Shown: positions 19,956 through 30,389 of the stretch, one piece after another
Position numbering within the stretch: the first letter of the stretch is position 1
Layout: the number at the start of each line of letters is the position of its first letter
NCBI GenBank assembly: GCA_003280095.1
Contig: QCGA01000006.1
Span: 1 to 59,908 of the forward strand
Source: Prochlorococcus sp. AG-363-O16
GTDB lineage: Bacteria; Cyanobacteriota; Cyanobacteriia; PCC-6307; Cyanobiaceae
Length of the DNA stretch: 59,908 bases
Direction of reading: 5' to 3'
The notes under the pieces: generated by a model
The model's input: the letters and a program-made list of their open reading frames with translations, nothing else
The model's database searches: none
What the model was told of the DNA's origin: nothing
Translations under genes and position numbers: made by a program

Positions 19956-20891
19956 TTATTGGAAGTCTTTCCTCCAGCGGTTGGCGACAAGTTCGGGTTG
20001 ATCTAAGTGAGGTAAATGACCGCAATCATCTAATTTTTCAACTGTATTTCCTAATAATTCAAGAGCTTCGAGCTTTTGGTTGCCTTGAAGAATCCTATCG
20101 TTTTCACCCCAAATTACTTTTAATGGTTGGTTTGGTAAAGGGTTGCCGCAGTTAGCAACTCCTCCACTTTGTGCAAAATCTGCTAATGCTCTATGCCATC
20201 CAGGAACACTCAAATGAAGTGAAGCTATTTGCTCTTCTTGTTCTCCTACACTTTCCTTAGGGTTAGCAAAAGCTTGACGGCATAGTTGTTTTCTGACTTG
20301 TTTCCTACTCAGAAACCAAACACCAATTTGATTTAAGGGATGAGGAATAGGGAGTGATGTTCCAGTTAGACCGGCTGGTGAGAGTAAAAGTAATCGATTG
20401 ATTCTGTTCTGATTTTGTCTTGCAAGTTCCATTGCAATTGCTCCTCCCATGGATGCACCTATTACTCCTATTGGACTTTGCGTTGGGACTCTTCTGAGAA
20501 TTTGATTTAAATGTCTAATTATTGTTTTTATATTGAATTTGCAATTTATAGGCCTAGGACAGAAACCAAAGCCAAATAAATCAGGTATAAAAAGTTGATG
20601 ATCATCTTTCAAAAACTCTGCTAGACGTCTAAATTCTAGAAAACTACTATCAAAGCCATGAAGAAGTAGGGTCGGTTTGCCTTCTCCAAGAATTGCTATT
20701 GGATATAGATCTTTTTCTGCATTTGTTAAGTTATCTTTTGGAGGAGAAATTAAACTGTTATCAATAGACCACCAATTAATATTCTCTGCTAATTTACGAG
20801 CTAACGGATCTATTATCTTAGGAGTTATTTCTTCTAAAATGTTTTTATGAGTGTTCAACTTCAAATTAGAGAATGTATTATTTTTTTTCAA
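19956..20891 (-). CDS. Alpha/beta-fold hydrolase
   Basis: 311 residues. The canonical fold is visible: oxyanion HGFDSSF after TLLLHG, FIPDLFGFG, the nucleophile elbow GASMGG (Ser), the acid in WGENDRI, and the catalytic His in DDCGHLPHLDQPE. The substrate cannot be inferred. Members of this cyanobacterial type are often annotated as esterases or haloperoxidase-like hydrolases, labels that say little. It overlaps the upstream dehydrogenase gene by 4 bp and nearly abuts the DUF2993 gene, so the three look like one operon. Confidence 0.88.
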   Translation of the reverse strand: MKKNNTFSNLKLNTHKNILEEITPKIIDPLARKLAENINWWSIDNSLISPPKDNLTNAEKDLYPIAILGEGKPTLLLHGFDSSFLEFRRLAEFLKDDHQLFIPDLFGFGFCPRPINCKFNIKTIIRHLNQILRRVPTQSPIGVIGASMGGAIAMELARQNQNRINRLLLLSPAGLTGTSLPIPHPLNQIGVWFLSRKQVRKQLCRQAFANPKESVGEQEEQIASLHLSVPGWHRALADFAQSGGVANCGNPLPNQPLKVIWGENDRILQGNQKLEALELLGNTVEKLDDCGHLPHLDQPELVANRWRKDFQ

Positions 20892-22018
20892 GAGTTTTTA
20901 TATTTAGTGGTTTCCAAAGATTCGTCAGATTTAATTAATTGTTGTTCTGTGATTGTTTTCAGTAGCAAATCAGATGTAATTTTGAAGGGTAAGTAGTGAA
21001 TCTCAGATTCTTTTCTGCATGCAAAATCACATGCATTCCTTAACTCACTTAGACTTACATTGGATAAACCCATTTCTTCAATATCTGTTGGAAGGTTAAG
21101 TCCTTTCAAGAAAGGACGCAATTGCCTCCTTGCATGATTTGCAAGTTGGCTTCCAGTTATTGATTCCTCAAGCATTAATTGGACAAGGATTCCATAGCCC
21201 ACTTTCTCTCCATGGAGAGTTGAATGAGCAGCTTCGATTTGAGTAAGTCCATTATGGATAGCGTGAGCTGCGACTGTCCTACATTGCGCACCTCCAATTC
21301 CACTAATTAGTCCTGCTGTCAATGCACATCCCTCAGCTACCGTAATCCATTCAGGGCTATGTGGTTTTGTAAATGCTTTATGACCATCTATTAAAAGTTG
21401 ATCTCTTAATACCCTAGCCATTTGTACTGCTTGTTGAATTAAACCATCTTTGCTCGATCCGCTACTTAATGAGGATTCATACCATTTTGCCAGTGCATCG
21501 GCGATTCCACTTGCGAGCGTTCTTGGTGGTGCTTGTTTGACAATGTTGTGATCAAAGATTATTAGATCTGGGCACTTTTTTAGAACTACGTCGTAGAGGA
21601 AGGCGCCTTTTTTTGTATAGATGTTTGATAGTGCTGTCCAACCTGCACATGTAGAAGCACTAAGAGGAACTGTTATACATGGAAGTTGAAGATGATCTGC
21701 TAATAGTTTGCCTGAATCGAGAACTTTTCCACCTCCTGCTGCAATTACCGAATCAAAATCAACCCTTTCTGCAAGTCCATAAAGTAGATTCAAATCTTCT
21801 TCACAACAGTCATAAGTTAGTTCAGCTTGATGAACCTTTAGGCCTATTGATTTAAGATTATCAAATATATTTTGTCTTACTAAATGAGTAGTTGAGCTTC
21901 TTCCTAGAAGTAAAGGTTTTCTACAGAGTGATGAAATTATTGGTAGAGCTTTTGGCCATATTTGGTTGCCTCTTAAGACTCTTGCTGGAGCAATAGTTTG
22001 AGTTGAAAAGTTTTCCAC
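20888..22018 (-). CDS. Iron-containing alcohol dehydrogenase, glycerol dehydrogenase (GldA)-like
   Basis: 376 residues from GTG at 22018. The N-terminal NAD-binding half shows FDSVIAAGGGKVLDSGKLLA and TVPLSASTCAGWTALSNIYT. The metal-binding half has DALAKWYES, HAIHNGLTQI and STLHGEKVGYGILVQLM, with the aspartate and two histidines that bind Zn/Fe in GldA. The family interconverts polyols and ketones; glycerol/dihydroxyacetone is the nearest known substrate, though cyanobacterial members may differ. It overlaps the downstream hydrolase by 4 bp and lies just after clpC on the same strand. Confidence 0.85.
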   Translation of the reverse strand: MENFSTQTIAPARVLRGNQIWPKALPIISSLCRKPLLLGRSSTTHLVRQNIFDNLKSIGLKVHQAELTYDCCEEDLNLLYGLAERVDFDSVIAAGGGKVLDSGKLLADHLQLPCITVPLSASTCAGWTALSNIYTKKGAFLYDVVLKKCPDLIIFDHNIVKQAPPRTLASGIADALAKWYESSLSSGSSKDGLIQQAVQMARVLRDQLLIDGHKAFTKPHSPEWITVAEGCALTAGLISGIGGAQCRTVAAHAIHNGLTQIEAAHSTLHGEKVGYGILVQLMLEESITGSQLANHARRQLRPFLKGLNLPTDIEEMGLSNVSLSELRNACDFACRKESEIHYLPFKITSDLLLKTITEQQLIKSDESLETTKYKNS

Positions 22019-22046
22019 TATTTTTCGGACTATAGTTTATATAGTG

Positions 22047-24620
22047 TTAAAAGTTTGCTGTTGCTAATTCTGGCGTAGTAGCATTTCTGTCGATATGACG
22101 TACGATAACCTGTTTATTCTCATCAATATCTACTTCAGCTTTGTCACCATCTTTAATTCGGCCAGAAAGTACTTCTTCAGCAAGGCTATCTTCCAGTAAG
22201 CGCATTACTGCCCTTCGCAATGGCCTAGCACCATAGGAAGGATTGTAGCCTTCTTCAACTAATCGTTCTTTAAAGGATTCTGAAACTGTTAGTTCTATAC
22301 CTTTCTCACCAATCCTTACAAATACTTCCTTGAGCATAATCTCAGCAATTTCTTTGACTTCATCTCTTGTGAGTTGTCTAAAGACAATGATTTCATCCAG
22401 TCTGTTTAAAAACTCTGGACGGAAGTATTGCTTTAGCTCTTCATTAACTAGAGAACGTATTCTATTGTACTGGCTATCTTCTGCATTCTCTCCTGAAAAT
22501 TCAAATCCTAGTCCTCCACCACCTTTCTCAATTACTTTAGAACCTATATTGGATGTCATTATTATTAGAGTATTTTTAAAGTCTACAGTTCTCCCTTTAG
22601 AGTCAGTTAATCTTCCATCTTCAAGAAGCTGTAGTAGTAGATTAAATACGTCAGGATGAGCTTTTTCAATCTCATCAAATAAGACAACTGTATATGGTCT
22701 TCGTCTAACAGCTTCGGTAAGTTGACCTCCTTCATTGAAACCCACATAGCCTGGCGGAGAGCCAATTAATTTGCTTACGGTATGGCGCTCCATAAATTCT
22801 GACATGTCTAGGCGAATCATTGCTTCTTCACTCCCGAAGAAATAGGTCGCCAGTGCTTTTGTTAGTTCAGTTTTGCCGACTCCTGTAGGTCCAGAGAAGA
22901 TAAAACTTGCAATTGGTCTATTGGGATTTTTCAAGCCGACTCTTGCTCTTCGAATTGCTTTTGAAACAGCTTTTACAGCTTCATCCTGACCTATTAACCT
23001 TTGGTGAAGAGTTTCCTCCATATTCAATAGCTTTATAGATTCGCTTTCGGTGAGTTTTTGAACTGGAACACCTGTCCATGATGCAACTATCTGGGCAATA
23101 TCTTCTTCATCAACTATAGGAGAATTTAGTGCTAGTTTGTGCATATTTGAGGATGTTTGTTCTCCTTGAGTTGCTTCAGCCTTATTGTTATCTTTTTCAG
23201 AATTCTCAGTACTCCCATTAGATTTACTTTCTTCTCTATTGTTTTGTAAAACTGTTCTTATTTTATCCCGAAGTTCTACTTCCTTTTCCCGTAATTCTCC
23301 CGCTTTTGTGAAGTCTTGGTCTCGAATAGAATCTTCTTTTTCTTTCTGTATTTTTCTTAGCTCCTTGTCTATATCTTTTGCTTCTGGAGGGAGCTTTGAG
23401 TTTAGTAAACGTACTCTACTTCCAGCTTCATCTATTAAGTCTATTGCCTTATCTGGTAGGAATCTGTCTGAGATATATCTATCACCTAGATTTGCAGCGG
23501 CTTCAAGTGCTTCATCGGTGATTTTGAGTCTGTGATGCTGTTCGTATCTTTCTCTTAGACCTTTTAAAATTTCGATCGTGTCTTCAATAGAGGGTTCGCC
23601 AACCATTACAGGTTGGAAACGCCTTTCAAGGGCTGCATCTCTTTCTATGTGCTTTCTGTACTCATCAAGGGTTGTTGCACCAATGCATTGGAGTTCTCCC
23701 CTGGCTAGTGCAGGTTTAAGGATGTTGGCTGCATCAATTGCACCTTCCGCTGCACCAGCACCTATTAGTGTATGAACTTCATCTATTACTAGGATTACAT
23801 TTCCCGCTGCTTTAATTTCTTCCATTATTTTTTTAAGTCTTTCTTCAAATTCCCCTCTGTACTTAGTCCCAGCAACTAGAAGGCCTATATCTAGCGTGAG
23901 AACTCTTTTCTCTTCAAGAATGTCTGGTATATCTCCTTGTTGAATACGTTGAGCTAACCCCTCAGCTATGGCAGTTTTGCCAACACCAGGTTCTCCTATA
24001 AGAACTGGATTGTTTTTTGTCCTTCTACCTAGTATTTGAATCACTCTATCAATTTCGTTAAGTCTCCCAACAACAGGATCGAGTTTTGATTCACTAGCTA
24101 GCTTTGTCAGGTTTGTGCCGAATTCATCAAGGGTTGCGGTTTTCATGGAACCTTTTCCGCCACCTCCCCCCGCAGTGACTTCTGAGGTTTCGCCAAGCAT
24201 TCGTATGACTTGGGTACGAACTTTAGTCAGGTCAACTCCCAGATTTTCTAAAACTCGAGCTGCTACACCCTCTCCTTCTCTAATGAGTCCTAACAAAAGA
24301 TGCTCTGTGCCTATGTAGTTGTGTCCTAGTTGACGAGCTTCCTCTAGGGAAAGTTCTAGAACTCTCTTTGCTCTTGGTGTAAAGGGAATTTCAACAGCTA
24401 CAAAACCTGAGCCTCGACCTATGATTTTTTCGACTTCGACTCGAGCATCCTTTAGGTTTACGCCCATTGACTTCAAAACCTTTGCAGCTACACCAGTTCC
24501 TTCACCAATAAGTCCTAGTAAAATTTGCTCTGTCCCGACAAAGTTATGACCAAGCCTGCGGGCCTCTTCTTGAGCCAGCATTATGACCTTGATTGCTTTC
24601 TCAGTAAACCTCTCGAACAT
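22047..24620 (-). CDS. clpC: ATP-dependent Clp protease ATP-binding subunit ClpC
   Basis: 857 residues from ATG 24620 ([15 protein letters not shown]); an upstream in-frame start adds six unconserved residues. Two N-terminal repeats ([18 protein letters not shown] and [18 protein letters not shown]) precede AAA+ domain 1 with Walker A GEPGVGKT and Walker [21 protein letters not shown]-type coiled domain ([18 protein letters not shown]) leads to AAA+ domain 2 with [14 protein letters not shown] and [12 protein letters not shown] ClpP-binding loop (GGGGLGFEF) is present. The protein unfolds substrates for ClpP/R; cyanobacterial ClpC is normally essential. Confidence 0.97.
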   Translation of the reverse strand: MFERFTEKAIKVIMLAQEEARRLGHNFVGTEQILLGLIGEGTGVAAKVLKSMGVNLKDARVEVEKIIGRGSGFVAVEIPFTPRAKRVLELSLEEARQLGHNYIGTEHLLLGLIREGEGVAARVLENLGVDLTKVRTQVIRMLGETSEVTAGGGGGKGSMKTATLDEFGTNLTKLASESKLDPVVGRLNEIDRVIQILGRRTKNNPVLIGEPGVGKTAIAEGLAQRIQQGDIPDILEEKRVLTLDIGLLVAGTKYRGEFEERLKKIMEEIKAAGNVILVIDEVHTLIGAGAAEGAIDAANILKPALARGELQCIGATTLDEYRKHIERDAALERRFQPVMVGEPSIEDTIEILKGLRERYEQHHRLKITDEALEAAANLGDRYISDRFLPDKAIDLIDEAGSRVRLLNSKLPPEAKDIDKELRKIQKEKEDSIRDQDFTKAGELREKEVELRDKIRTVLQNNREESKSNGSTENSEKDNNKAEATQGEQTSSNMHKLALNSPIVDEEDIAQIVASWTGVPVQKLTESESIKLLNMEETLHQRLIGQDEAVKAVSKAIRRARVGLKNPNRPIASFIFSGPTGVGKTELTKALATYFFGSEEAMIRLDMSEFMERHTVSKLIGSPPGYVGFNEGGQLTEAVRRRPYTVVLFDEIEKAHPDVFNLLLQLLEDGRLTDSKGRTVDFKNTLIIMTSNIGSKVIEKGGGGLGFEFSGENAEDSQYNRIRSLVNEELKQYFRPEFLNRLDEIIVFRQLTRDEVKEIAEIMLKEVFVRIGEKGIELTVSESFKERLVEEGYNPSYGARPLRRAVMRLLEDSLAEEVLSGRIKDGDKAEVDIDENKQVIVRHIDRNATTPELATANF

Positions 24621-24768
24621 GGTCCAGGCCACGTACACCTATAACTAACCTATCAGGATTAGCTGATGAATGTGGATCAATGTCTAATTTGGCAAAATCC
24701 TTTTTTTTATCTTTTTTTTATCATTTTAATATAACAAACAAATCCCAAACATTTATCTTTAAAACCTA

Positions 24769-24784
24769 GTTCGGTAATCCGAAC
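24769..24784 (-). terminator. Short hairpin after rimI
   Basis: GTTCGG (24769-24774) and CCGAAC (24779-24784) form a perfect 6-bp stem with a 4-nt loop, 7 bp past the rimI stop. On the minus strand it is followed by TAGGTTTTAAAG. It may terminate rimI before clpC, although the U-tract is weak. The rest of 24621-24790 is AT-rich with two poly-T runs and no gene. Confidence 0.45.
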
Positions 24785-24790
24785 GTATGA

Positions 24791-25318
24791 CTATATTGTT
24801 TTGTGTTTGGCATCATAAATTAAAAATTTTCTAAGAATTAGGGCGTCGTTTCCGTTCCTGTAATAGCTGTTTCGCTTACCTATTGTTTTGAATCCGAAAT
24901 TCTTGTAAAGCAGTATTGCCGGTTGGTTGGATACATCAACTTCGAGTGTTGCATGAGATACACCTAATGGATATGCCTTCTGCAAAAGTTTCCCGATTAG
25001 AAGACTTGCTAGCCCGATTCTTCTCCATTCAGGGTGAACGGCAATAGCTGTAAGGTTTATTTCTTCTACGACAATCCATCCGCAAGCAAAGGCTATTAGC
25101 TCTGTGGAGTTCATGATCCCTAAGCACAGACGACAAGGATCTGAAAGTTCTTTTCGCCAGTGAGTGTCACTCCAGATTCCATTCAAGACAAGTCTGTCGA
25201 GTTCCTTACAGGGCAGTAGAAATTCTCTTGTAAGAGAAACTAATTCCAAACCGTGTTTGATTCTTGAGCTGGGACCTGCGGACATTTGGCCGTTTAAATT
25301 AGATGTACTGAGCAGCAA
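24791..25318 (-). CDS. rimI: RimI-like GNAT N-acetyltransferase
   Basis: 175 residues. The GNAT core is visible: strand-rich LIAFACGWIVVEEINLTAIA, the acetyl-CoA loop VHPEWRRIGLASLLIGKLLQ (a variant of R-x-x-G-x-G/A), and ILLYKNFGFKTIGKRNSYYR. RimI acetylates the N-terminal alanine of ribosomal protein S18, and its relatives act on other protein N-termini. It is divergent from lysA with a 35-bp gap between start codons and upstream of clpC on the same strand. The first 30 residues are less conserved, so a later start is possible. Confidence 0.8.
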   Translation of the reverse strand: MLLSTSNLNGQMSAGPSSRIKHGLELVSLTREFLLPCKELDRLVLNGIWSDTHWRKELSDPCRLCLGIMNSTELIAFACGWIVVEEINLTAIAVHPEWRRIGLASLLIGKLLQKAYPLGVSHATLEVDVSNQPAILLYKNFGFKTIGKRNSYYRNGNDALILRKFLIYDAKHKTI

Positions 25319-25353
25319 GTCTTCTCTTACTGTCTTTTGAATTTCCTCCTTTC

Positions 25354-26721
25354 ATGGTTATTACAACTCCATATGAGTCAGGGCGAGATTTCCTGAGCCC
25401 TAACCGTAACTTGTCGCCTCTTAGTACTGAAGTAGATGCAAATAAGCGCTTAATGGTAGGGGGCTGTTTGCTAAGTGATCTTGCCCAAAGGTATGGAACA
25501 CCTCTTTATGTCATTGATGAAATAACGATTAGGACTGCTTGTAGAAGTTATAGAGACGCTCTGGTTTCTCATTATTCAGGTTCGTCGCTACCTATTTATG
25601 CGTCCAAAGCAAATAGTTCGATTGCCTTAAGTCGGATTATTGCATCTGAGGGTTTGGGTATGGATGTGGTTTCGGCAGGAGAATTGCTCACAGCGCTAGA
25701 AGGTGGTGTATTGGGAGAGAAAATATTCCTTCACGGTAACAATAAGTCCGAAGAAGAAATTTCTCTTGCCTATCGAAATAGAGTTAATATTGTTATTGAT
25801 AACAGATATGATCTTGAAAGAATTGAGAAAATTGTTCCATCAGGAGCAGATCCAGCTTCTATTATGTTGAGATTTACTCCAGGGATTGAATGTCATACTC
25901 ATGAATACATAAGAACCGGTCATTTAGATAGTAAATTCGGATTTGATTTGGATCAAGTAAAAAGCATATTTAAAGAGTTGCAAGGAGTATCTTGGGCGAG
26001 ATTAACTGGTATTCATGCACATATAGGTTCACAGATATTTGAACTTAAACCTCATCAAGATTTGGCTGAGGTTATGGCTGATGTGCTTTTAATGGGAAGG
26101 AACTTTGGACATCCAATTGAAGATTTCAATGTTGGAGGTGGTTTGGGTGTTAGATATATTGAGTCTGATGATCCACCATCGATTCAGAAGTGGGTTCAAG
26201 TAGTTTCAGAAGCAGTAATTGTATCTATTTCTAAAAGAAAACTAAACTTACCTAGATTAATTTGTGAGCCTGGAAGATCCCTCGTTGCGACTTCAGGTAT
26301 AACTCTTTATGAATTAGGTTCACGAAAGTCTATTCCAGGAATTCGTAAATATCTATCAGTTGATGGTGGTATGAGTGATAATCCACGTCCAATTACATAC
26401 CAATCATCTTATTCAGCTTGTCTTGCTGATTATCCCTTGGAAGTTCCTGATGAAATAGTTACAATAGCAGGCAAGCATTGTGAATCGGGTGACGTTCTTC
26501 TTAAAGATGTTTCTTTACCTAAATCTAAAAGTGGAGATGTTCTTGTTGTTTTTTGCACAGGAGCATACAACTCTTCTATGAGTTCTAATTACAATCGAAT
26601 CCCTAAACCAGCAGCAATAATTCTGCTTTCAGGTCAGGCAGATTTGCTGCAGCGGAGGGAGCAGCCGGAAGATCTTTTGCGCTACGACGTAATACCAGAA
26701 CGCTTAAGAGAGTTAGGCTAG
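25354..26721 (+). CDS. lysA: Diaminopimelate decarboxylase
   Basis: 455 residues, ATG at 25354. LysA converts meso-diaminopimelate to lysine with PLP; its substrate is also the peptidoglycan cross-link residue. The PLP lysine lies in LPIYASKANSS, followed by GLGMDVVSAGEL, FNVGGGLGVRY, ICEPGRSLVATSG, the partner-subunit motif GKHCESGDVLLKD and CTGAYNSSMSSNYN. It is first in a plus-strand run: cdaA starts 20 bp downstream, followed by uppS, bioB, trhO and 30386. Confidence 0.96.
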   Translation: MVITTPYESGRDFLSPNRNLSPLSTEVDANKRLMVGGCLLSDLAQRYGTPLYVIDEITIRTACRSYRDALVSHYSGSSLPIYASKANSSIALSRIIASEGLGMDVVSAGELLTALEGGVLGEKIFLHGNNKSEEEISLAYRNRVNIVIDNRYDLERIEKIVPSGADPASIMLRFTPGIECHTHEYIRTGHLDSKFGFDLDQVKSIFKELQGVSWARLTGIHAHIGSQIFELKPHQDLAEVMADVLLMGRNFGHPIEDFNVGGGLGVRYIESDDPPSIQKWVQVVSEAVIVSISKRKLNLPRLICEPGRSLVATSGITLYELGSRKSIPGIRKYLSVDGGMSDNPRPITYQSSYSACLADYPLEVPDEIVTIAGKHCESGDVLLKDVSLPKSKSGDVLVVFCTGAYNSSMSSNYNRIPKPAAIILLSGQADLLQRREQPEDLLRYDVIPERLRELG

Positions 26722-26741
26722 TCAAAGGTTGGGATTTAGGA

Positions 26742-27632
26742 GTGAACTTGTGGGGGCTTATTGATCCACTCCTTTTGCTTGATGTCCTTTTCGCAGTAGT
26801 TCTTGGGATTTTGCTTTTCTCAAGGGTTAACGAGCCAAGGACACTTTGGCTACTGAGGGGCTATCTATTTTTAGTTTCATTAGCTTGGTTCGTACAGAGA
26901 TTTGAAAAACTCCCAATTACATCAAAATTGGTTGATGCTCTAGTACTTGCTTGTTCCCTTTCTTTGGCAATTCTCTGGCAAGGAGAACTTAGGCGTTTGA
27001 TGGAATTGTTAGGTACGGGACGTTTGGCTGTACTTCTTGGTAATCCCCAAAAGGAATTCCAAGCAACTGCGAGTACTGTTGCTCAGTTAACAGATGCTGC
27101 TGGCAGACTTTCACAGAGTAGGCGTGGAGCACTTGTTGTAGTTGATATGGGGAGTGATCTTCGCCCAGAAGACTTCTTATACCCAGGTATTCCTATTGAT
27201 GCCCAATTGAGTAGCGAGCTTTTGCTTAATCTTTTCGCTTCAGATACTCCACTTCATGATGGTGCTGTTCTTGTTAAAGGCAATAGAATTATTTCAGCAG
27301 GTGTAATTCTTCCTCTGTCACGTCAAGGCATAAGTCGATATGGGACAAGACACCTTGCGGCCTTGGGAATTACGGAACGATTTGATAGATGTATATGTGT
27401 TGTTGTTTCAGAAGAGACTGGAACCTTATCATTGGCGAATCAAGGAAGGTTAGAGAGGCCTATTACGAGTAGTAGGTTATTGGATCTGCTTAAAGACTTA
27501 AGTGGGGGAGTTGCAGGTTTAGGGAATCAGAAGCCTTCTGTGGGATCTACTAAGTCTGCCCTAAAAAACAATGAGACGCTTTCCTCTTCAAGGGGTAGTG
27601 TTTTTAAATCACCAAAGGAACCGTTGCAGTGA
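26742..27632 (+). CDS. cdaA: Diadenylate cyclase (CdaA/DacA type)
   Basis: 296 residues from GTG at 26742. Three N-terminal membrane helices (about 7-26, 36-52, 62-79) precede the DAC domain. The enzyme joins two ATP into c-di-AMP, a messenger for potassium, osmotic and, in cyanobacteria, night-time control. The catalytic DGA motif is at 173-175 ([12 protein letters not shown]). The second motif, usually RHR, reads RHL at 203-205 ([14 protein letters not shown]), a change worth checking. [12 protein letters not shown] follows as expected. Usual partners (ybbR/cdaR, glmM) are absent; instead it sits between lysA and uppS and overlaps uppS by 4 bp. Confidence 0.92.
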   Translation: MNLWGLIDPLLLLDVLFAVVLGILLFSRVNEPRTLWLLRGYLFLVSLAWFVQRFEKLPITSKLVDALVLACSLSLAILWQGELRRLMELLGTGRLAVLLGNPQKEFQATASTVAQLTDAAGRLSQSRRGALVVVDMGSDLRPEDFLYPGIPIDAQLSSELLLNLFASDTPLHDGAVLVKGNRIISAGVILPLSRQGISRYGTRHLAALGITERFDRCICVVVSEETGTLSLANQGRLERPITSSRLLDLLKDLSGGVAGLGNQKPSVGSTKSALKNNETLSSSRGSVFKSPKEPLQ

Positions 27633-28435
27633 GCCGCCATCTGGCTATCAGTAAAGATCATCAAAGTATGGTCACTTCCTGCCCACAGGGTTTGGATCCA
27701 TATCGATTGCCTTCTCACATCGCTGTCATAATGGATGGCAATGGACGATGGGCAAGGGCAAAGGGTCTACCTAGGATGATGGGCCATCGAGCAGGAGTTC
27801 AGGCGCTTAAAAGCACTTTGAGAAATTGTAGTGATTGGGGCATTAATGCATTGACTGTCTATGCTTTTTCTACAGAGAATTGGTCTAGACCTGTTGATGA
27901 GGTGAATTTTTTAATGACTTTGTTTGAGAGTGTTTTAGAGAGAGAAATTGATTCATTAGAGCGAGAGCATGTCCGCATTCGTTTCCTGGGTGATCTTGAA
28001 GTCCTTCCAGGTAGATTGCGTGATTTGATTTCGGAGGCAACAAATAAAACAATTGGGAACGAAGGAATTCATTTTAATGTGTGTACTAACTATGGTGGTC
28101 GTCGAGAACTGGTTTTGGCTGCCAAAAGACTCGCAGAACTTTCTGCTAGGGGTGAATTAGATCCTTCTTCAATAGATGAGAATAAATTCGCTTCACAATT
28201 ACTTACTGCCGGTGAAGAGGATCCAGATCTTCTAATTAGAACTAGTGGAGAGAGACGAATAAGTAATTTTTTGCTTTGGCAATTGGCCTATTCAGAGATA
28301 TATGTAACAGATGTTCTTTGGCCAGATTTCGATGAGTCTGCACTCCTTCATGCCCTACTAGATTATCAAGCTAGATGTCGTCGTTTTGGTGGTTTAGATC
28401 CTATTGAAAACAGATCAATTGGAGAAAAAACTTAG
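27629..28435 (+). CDS. uppS: Undecaprenyl diphosphate synthase (cis-prenyltransferase)
   Basis: 268 residues from GTG at 27629, which overlaps the cdaA stop by 4 bp (GTGA); the unconserved N-terminus leaves room for ATG 27668. The catalytic aspartate (about 36) is in [12 protein letters not shown], followed by [38 protein letters not shown], and the C-terminal [20 protein letters not shown] then AYSEIYVT. UppS condenses isopentenyl units into the C55 carrier that exports peptidoglycan and glycan precursors. The coupling of lysA, cdaA and uppS suggests shared control with cell-wall supply. Confidence 0.96.
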   Translation: MSRHLAISKDHQSMVTSCPQGLDPYRLPSHIAVIMDGNGRWARAKGLPRMMGHRAGVQALKSTLRNCSDWGINALTVYAFSTENWSRPVDEVNFLMTLFESVLEREIDSLEREHVRIRFLGDLEVLPGRLRDLISEATNKTIGNEGIHFNVCTNYGGRRELVLAAKRLAELSARGELDPSSIDENKFASQLLTAGEEDPDLLIRTSGERRISNFLLWQLAYSEIYVTDVLWPDFDESALLHALLDYQARCRRFGGLDPIENRSIGEKT

Positions 28436-28444
28436 AAATTTATC

Positions 28445-29464
28445 ATGACTACACTAGATACATCAATCACTGAAAATTCTTACGTCCTACGTCATGATTG
28501 GACATTGGAAGAGATAGAAACCTTGCTTGAAAAACCCCTCTTTGAATTACTTTGGGCTGCTCAAAAAGTTCATAGGGTCGCTAATCCAGGTTATCAAGTT
28601 CAATTGGCATCTCTTTTGAGTGTGAAAACAGGCGGTTGTGAAGAAGATTGTGCTTATTGTCCTCAATCAATTCACAATTCAAGTGATGTAACAGGTCAAC
28701 CTTTGCTAGATGTTAAAAGTGTTGTTGAATCTGCAAAGGCGGCAAAAGAGGCAGGAGCAGATCGATTCTGCATGGGATGGGCTTGGCGTGAGATTCGTGA
28801 TGGAGCTGATTTCGAGGCAATGCTGGAAATGGTTAGGGGAGTTAGAAGTCTTGGAATGGAAGCCTGTGTTACGGCTGGGATGCTTACTTATGATCAAGCA
28901 ACACAATTAGCAAAAGCTGGATTAACTGCATATAACCACAATTTGGATACTAGCCCTTCAAACTACGGAAACATAATTAGTACACGTACATATCAGGAAC
29001 GCTTAGAGACATTGCAGAAAGTACGTTCTGCAGGAATCTCTATTTGTTGTGGGGGAATTATTGGCTTGGGTGAAACAGTTGCTGATCGTGTATCTCTCTT
29101 ACAAGTCCTTGCAAATTTAGATCCACATCCAGAAAGTGTTCCTTTGAATGCTCTTGTAGCAGTTGAGGGAACACCTTTGGAAAATTCAGAATCTGTTGAT
29201 CCTCTGGAGATGGTCCGAATGGTCGCAACTGCAAGGATAATTATGCCAAAGAGTAGAGTTCGCTTAAGTGCTGGTAGAGAGCAATTAGGTAAAGAGGCTC
29301 AGATCTTGTGTTTATTGGCGGGCGCAGATTCAATTTTCTATGGAGATTCATTGTTAACTACGAGTAATCCTGCTTTGGAGTCTGACCGGGAACTGCTATC
29401 TCAGGCTGGTGTTCAGGTTAATTGGGATGATTATGAGAATTACTCCAAGAAAACATCTTCCTAG
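28445..29464 (+). CDS. bioB: Biotin synthase
   Basis: 339 residues, ATG at 28445, 9 bp after uppS. BioB is a radical-SAM enzyme that inserts sulfur into dethiobiotin. The [4Fe-4S] cluster cysteines lie in [13 protein letters not shown] (CxxxCxxC). [15 protein letters not shown] and [16 protein letters not shown] are family motifs that include cysteines for the auxiliary cluster, and [10 protein letters not shown] carries the expected arginine. Biotin serves acetyl-CoA carboxylase. No other bio gene is in the window. The gene ends 4 bp before trhO. Confidence 0.97.
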   Translation: MTTLDTSITENSYVLRHDWTLEEIETLLEKPLFELLWAAQKVHRVANPGYQVQLASLLSVKTGGCEEDCAYCPQSIHNSSDVTGQPLLDVKSVVESAKAAKEAGADRFCMGWAWREIRDGADFEAMLEMVRGVRSLGMEACVTAGMLTYDQATQLAKAGLTAYNHNLDTSPSNYGNIISTRTYQERLETLQKVRSAGISICCGGIIGLGETVADRVSLLQVLANLDPHPESVPLNALVAVEGTPLENSESVDPLEMVRMVATARIIMPKSRVRLSAGREQLGKEAQILCLLAGADSIFYGDSLLTTSNPALESDRELLSQAGVQVNWDDYENYSKKTSS

Positions 29465-29468
29465 AGAG

Positions 29469-30389
29469 ATGAATAAAGTTGCTGCTTTCTATTTATTTAC
29501 AACTTTGGATGAGAATACTATCTCTAAATTCTATAAGGATCTAAAAATAATCTCCGAGAAAGAAATGGTTAGAGGAACCATATTAATAGCTTTAGAAGGT
29601 GTAAATGGCACTATTTGTGGTCCTCCAGATGGTGTCGATGCTGTAATCAATTTTTTAAATAAAAACTTATTATCAGAAAATCTAAACTTAAAGATAAGCT
29701 GGAGTAAAGAACAAGCCTTTAGACGTTTACGGATCAGGCGGAAGAATGAAATTGTGACTATGGGGATTGAAAATTTATCTCCTTTATCTCAAGTTGGTGA
29801 ATATGTTGAACCTTGTGAATGGAATTCATATGTAGATGATGACAAAACTTTAATTATCGATACCAGAAATGAATATGAAGTCTCTATTGGCACCTTTAAA
29901 GGTGCTTTAAATCCACATACAGATAAGTTTCGAGATTTCCCTTCGTGGGTAGAAGATACCTTGACACCCTATATAGAAAAATTTAACCCTAAGCGTATAG
30001 GCATGTTTTGTACTGGTGGAATACGTTGTGAAAAATCAACTTCTTTTCTTTTGAGTAAAGGCTTTGACAACGTTCACCATTTGAAAGGCGGAATTTTAAA
30101 TTATTTCCAGAATGTCTCTCAAGATAATACTCGATGGATAGGTGAATGTTTTGTTTTTGATCAACGTGTTTCTTTAAATCATAATCTTCAGCCAGGTGTA
30201 CATAGTCTTTGTTATGCATGTGGTCATCCACTTTCCCCGGAAGATATTAAGCAATCTGACTATATTCCAGGAGTTCAATGTCATCGATGCATTAATTGTT
30301 TTGATACCAATGATAAGGCTCGTTTTGCTGCAAGACAATTACAATTCGATAGATTAAATGAACATCCTAAAACTGAAAGCGAATCTTGA
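29469..30389 (+). CDS. trhO: tRNA uridine(34) hydroxylase TrhO / rhodanese-domain protein (UPF0176)
   Basis: 306 residues from ATG 29469 (MNKVAAFYLFTTLDEN), just after bioB; an upstream in-frame ATG at 29409 would overlap bioB and adds unconserved residues. The N-terminal domain (GTILIALEGVNGTICGP) is followed by a rhodanese domain with TLIIDTRNEYEVSIGTFKGA and the active-site loop GMFCTGGIRCEKS. A C-terminal Cys-rich tail (CYACGHPLSPEDI, CHRC) resembles a metal-binding knuckle. TrhO performs oxygen-dependent hydroxylation of tRNA U34. The next gene overlaps its stop by 4 bp. Confidence 0.92.
   Translation: MNKVAAFYLFTTLDENTISKFYKDLKIISEKEMVRGTILIALEGVNGTICGPPDGVDAVINFLNKNLLSENLNLKISWSKEQAFRRLRIRRKNEIVTMGIENLSPLSQVGEYVEPCEWNSYVDDDKTLIIDTRNEYEVSIGTFKGALNPHTDKFRDFPSWVEDTLTPYIEKFNPKRIGMFCTGGIRCEKSTSFLLSKGFDNVHHLKGGILNYFQNVSQDNTRWIGECFVFDQRVSLNHNLQPGVHSLCYACGHPLSPEDIKQSDYIPGVQCHRCINCFDTNDKARFAARQLQFDRLNEHPKTESES

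Noticed and set aside
19954-20025. Longer start for the DUF2993 gene (ATG 20025)
   Set aside because: The extra 24 residues overlap the hydrolase coding region and are not like the family; GTG 19953 fits the tight operon better.
19526-20155. 209-codon plus-strand frame opposite the DUF2993 and hydrolase genes
   Set aside because: It is antisense to two recognisable genes and is a Leu/Ser/Ile-rich shadow frame.
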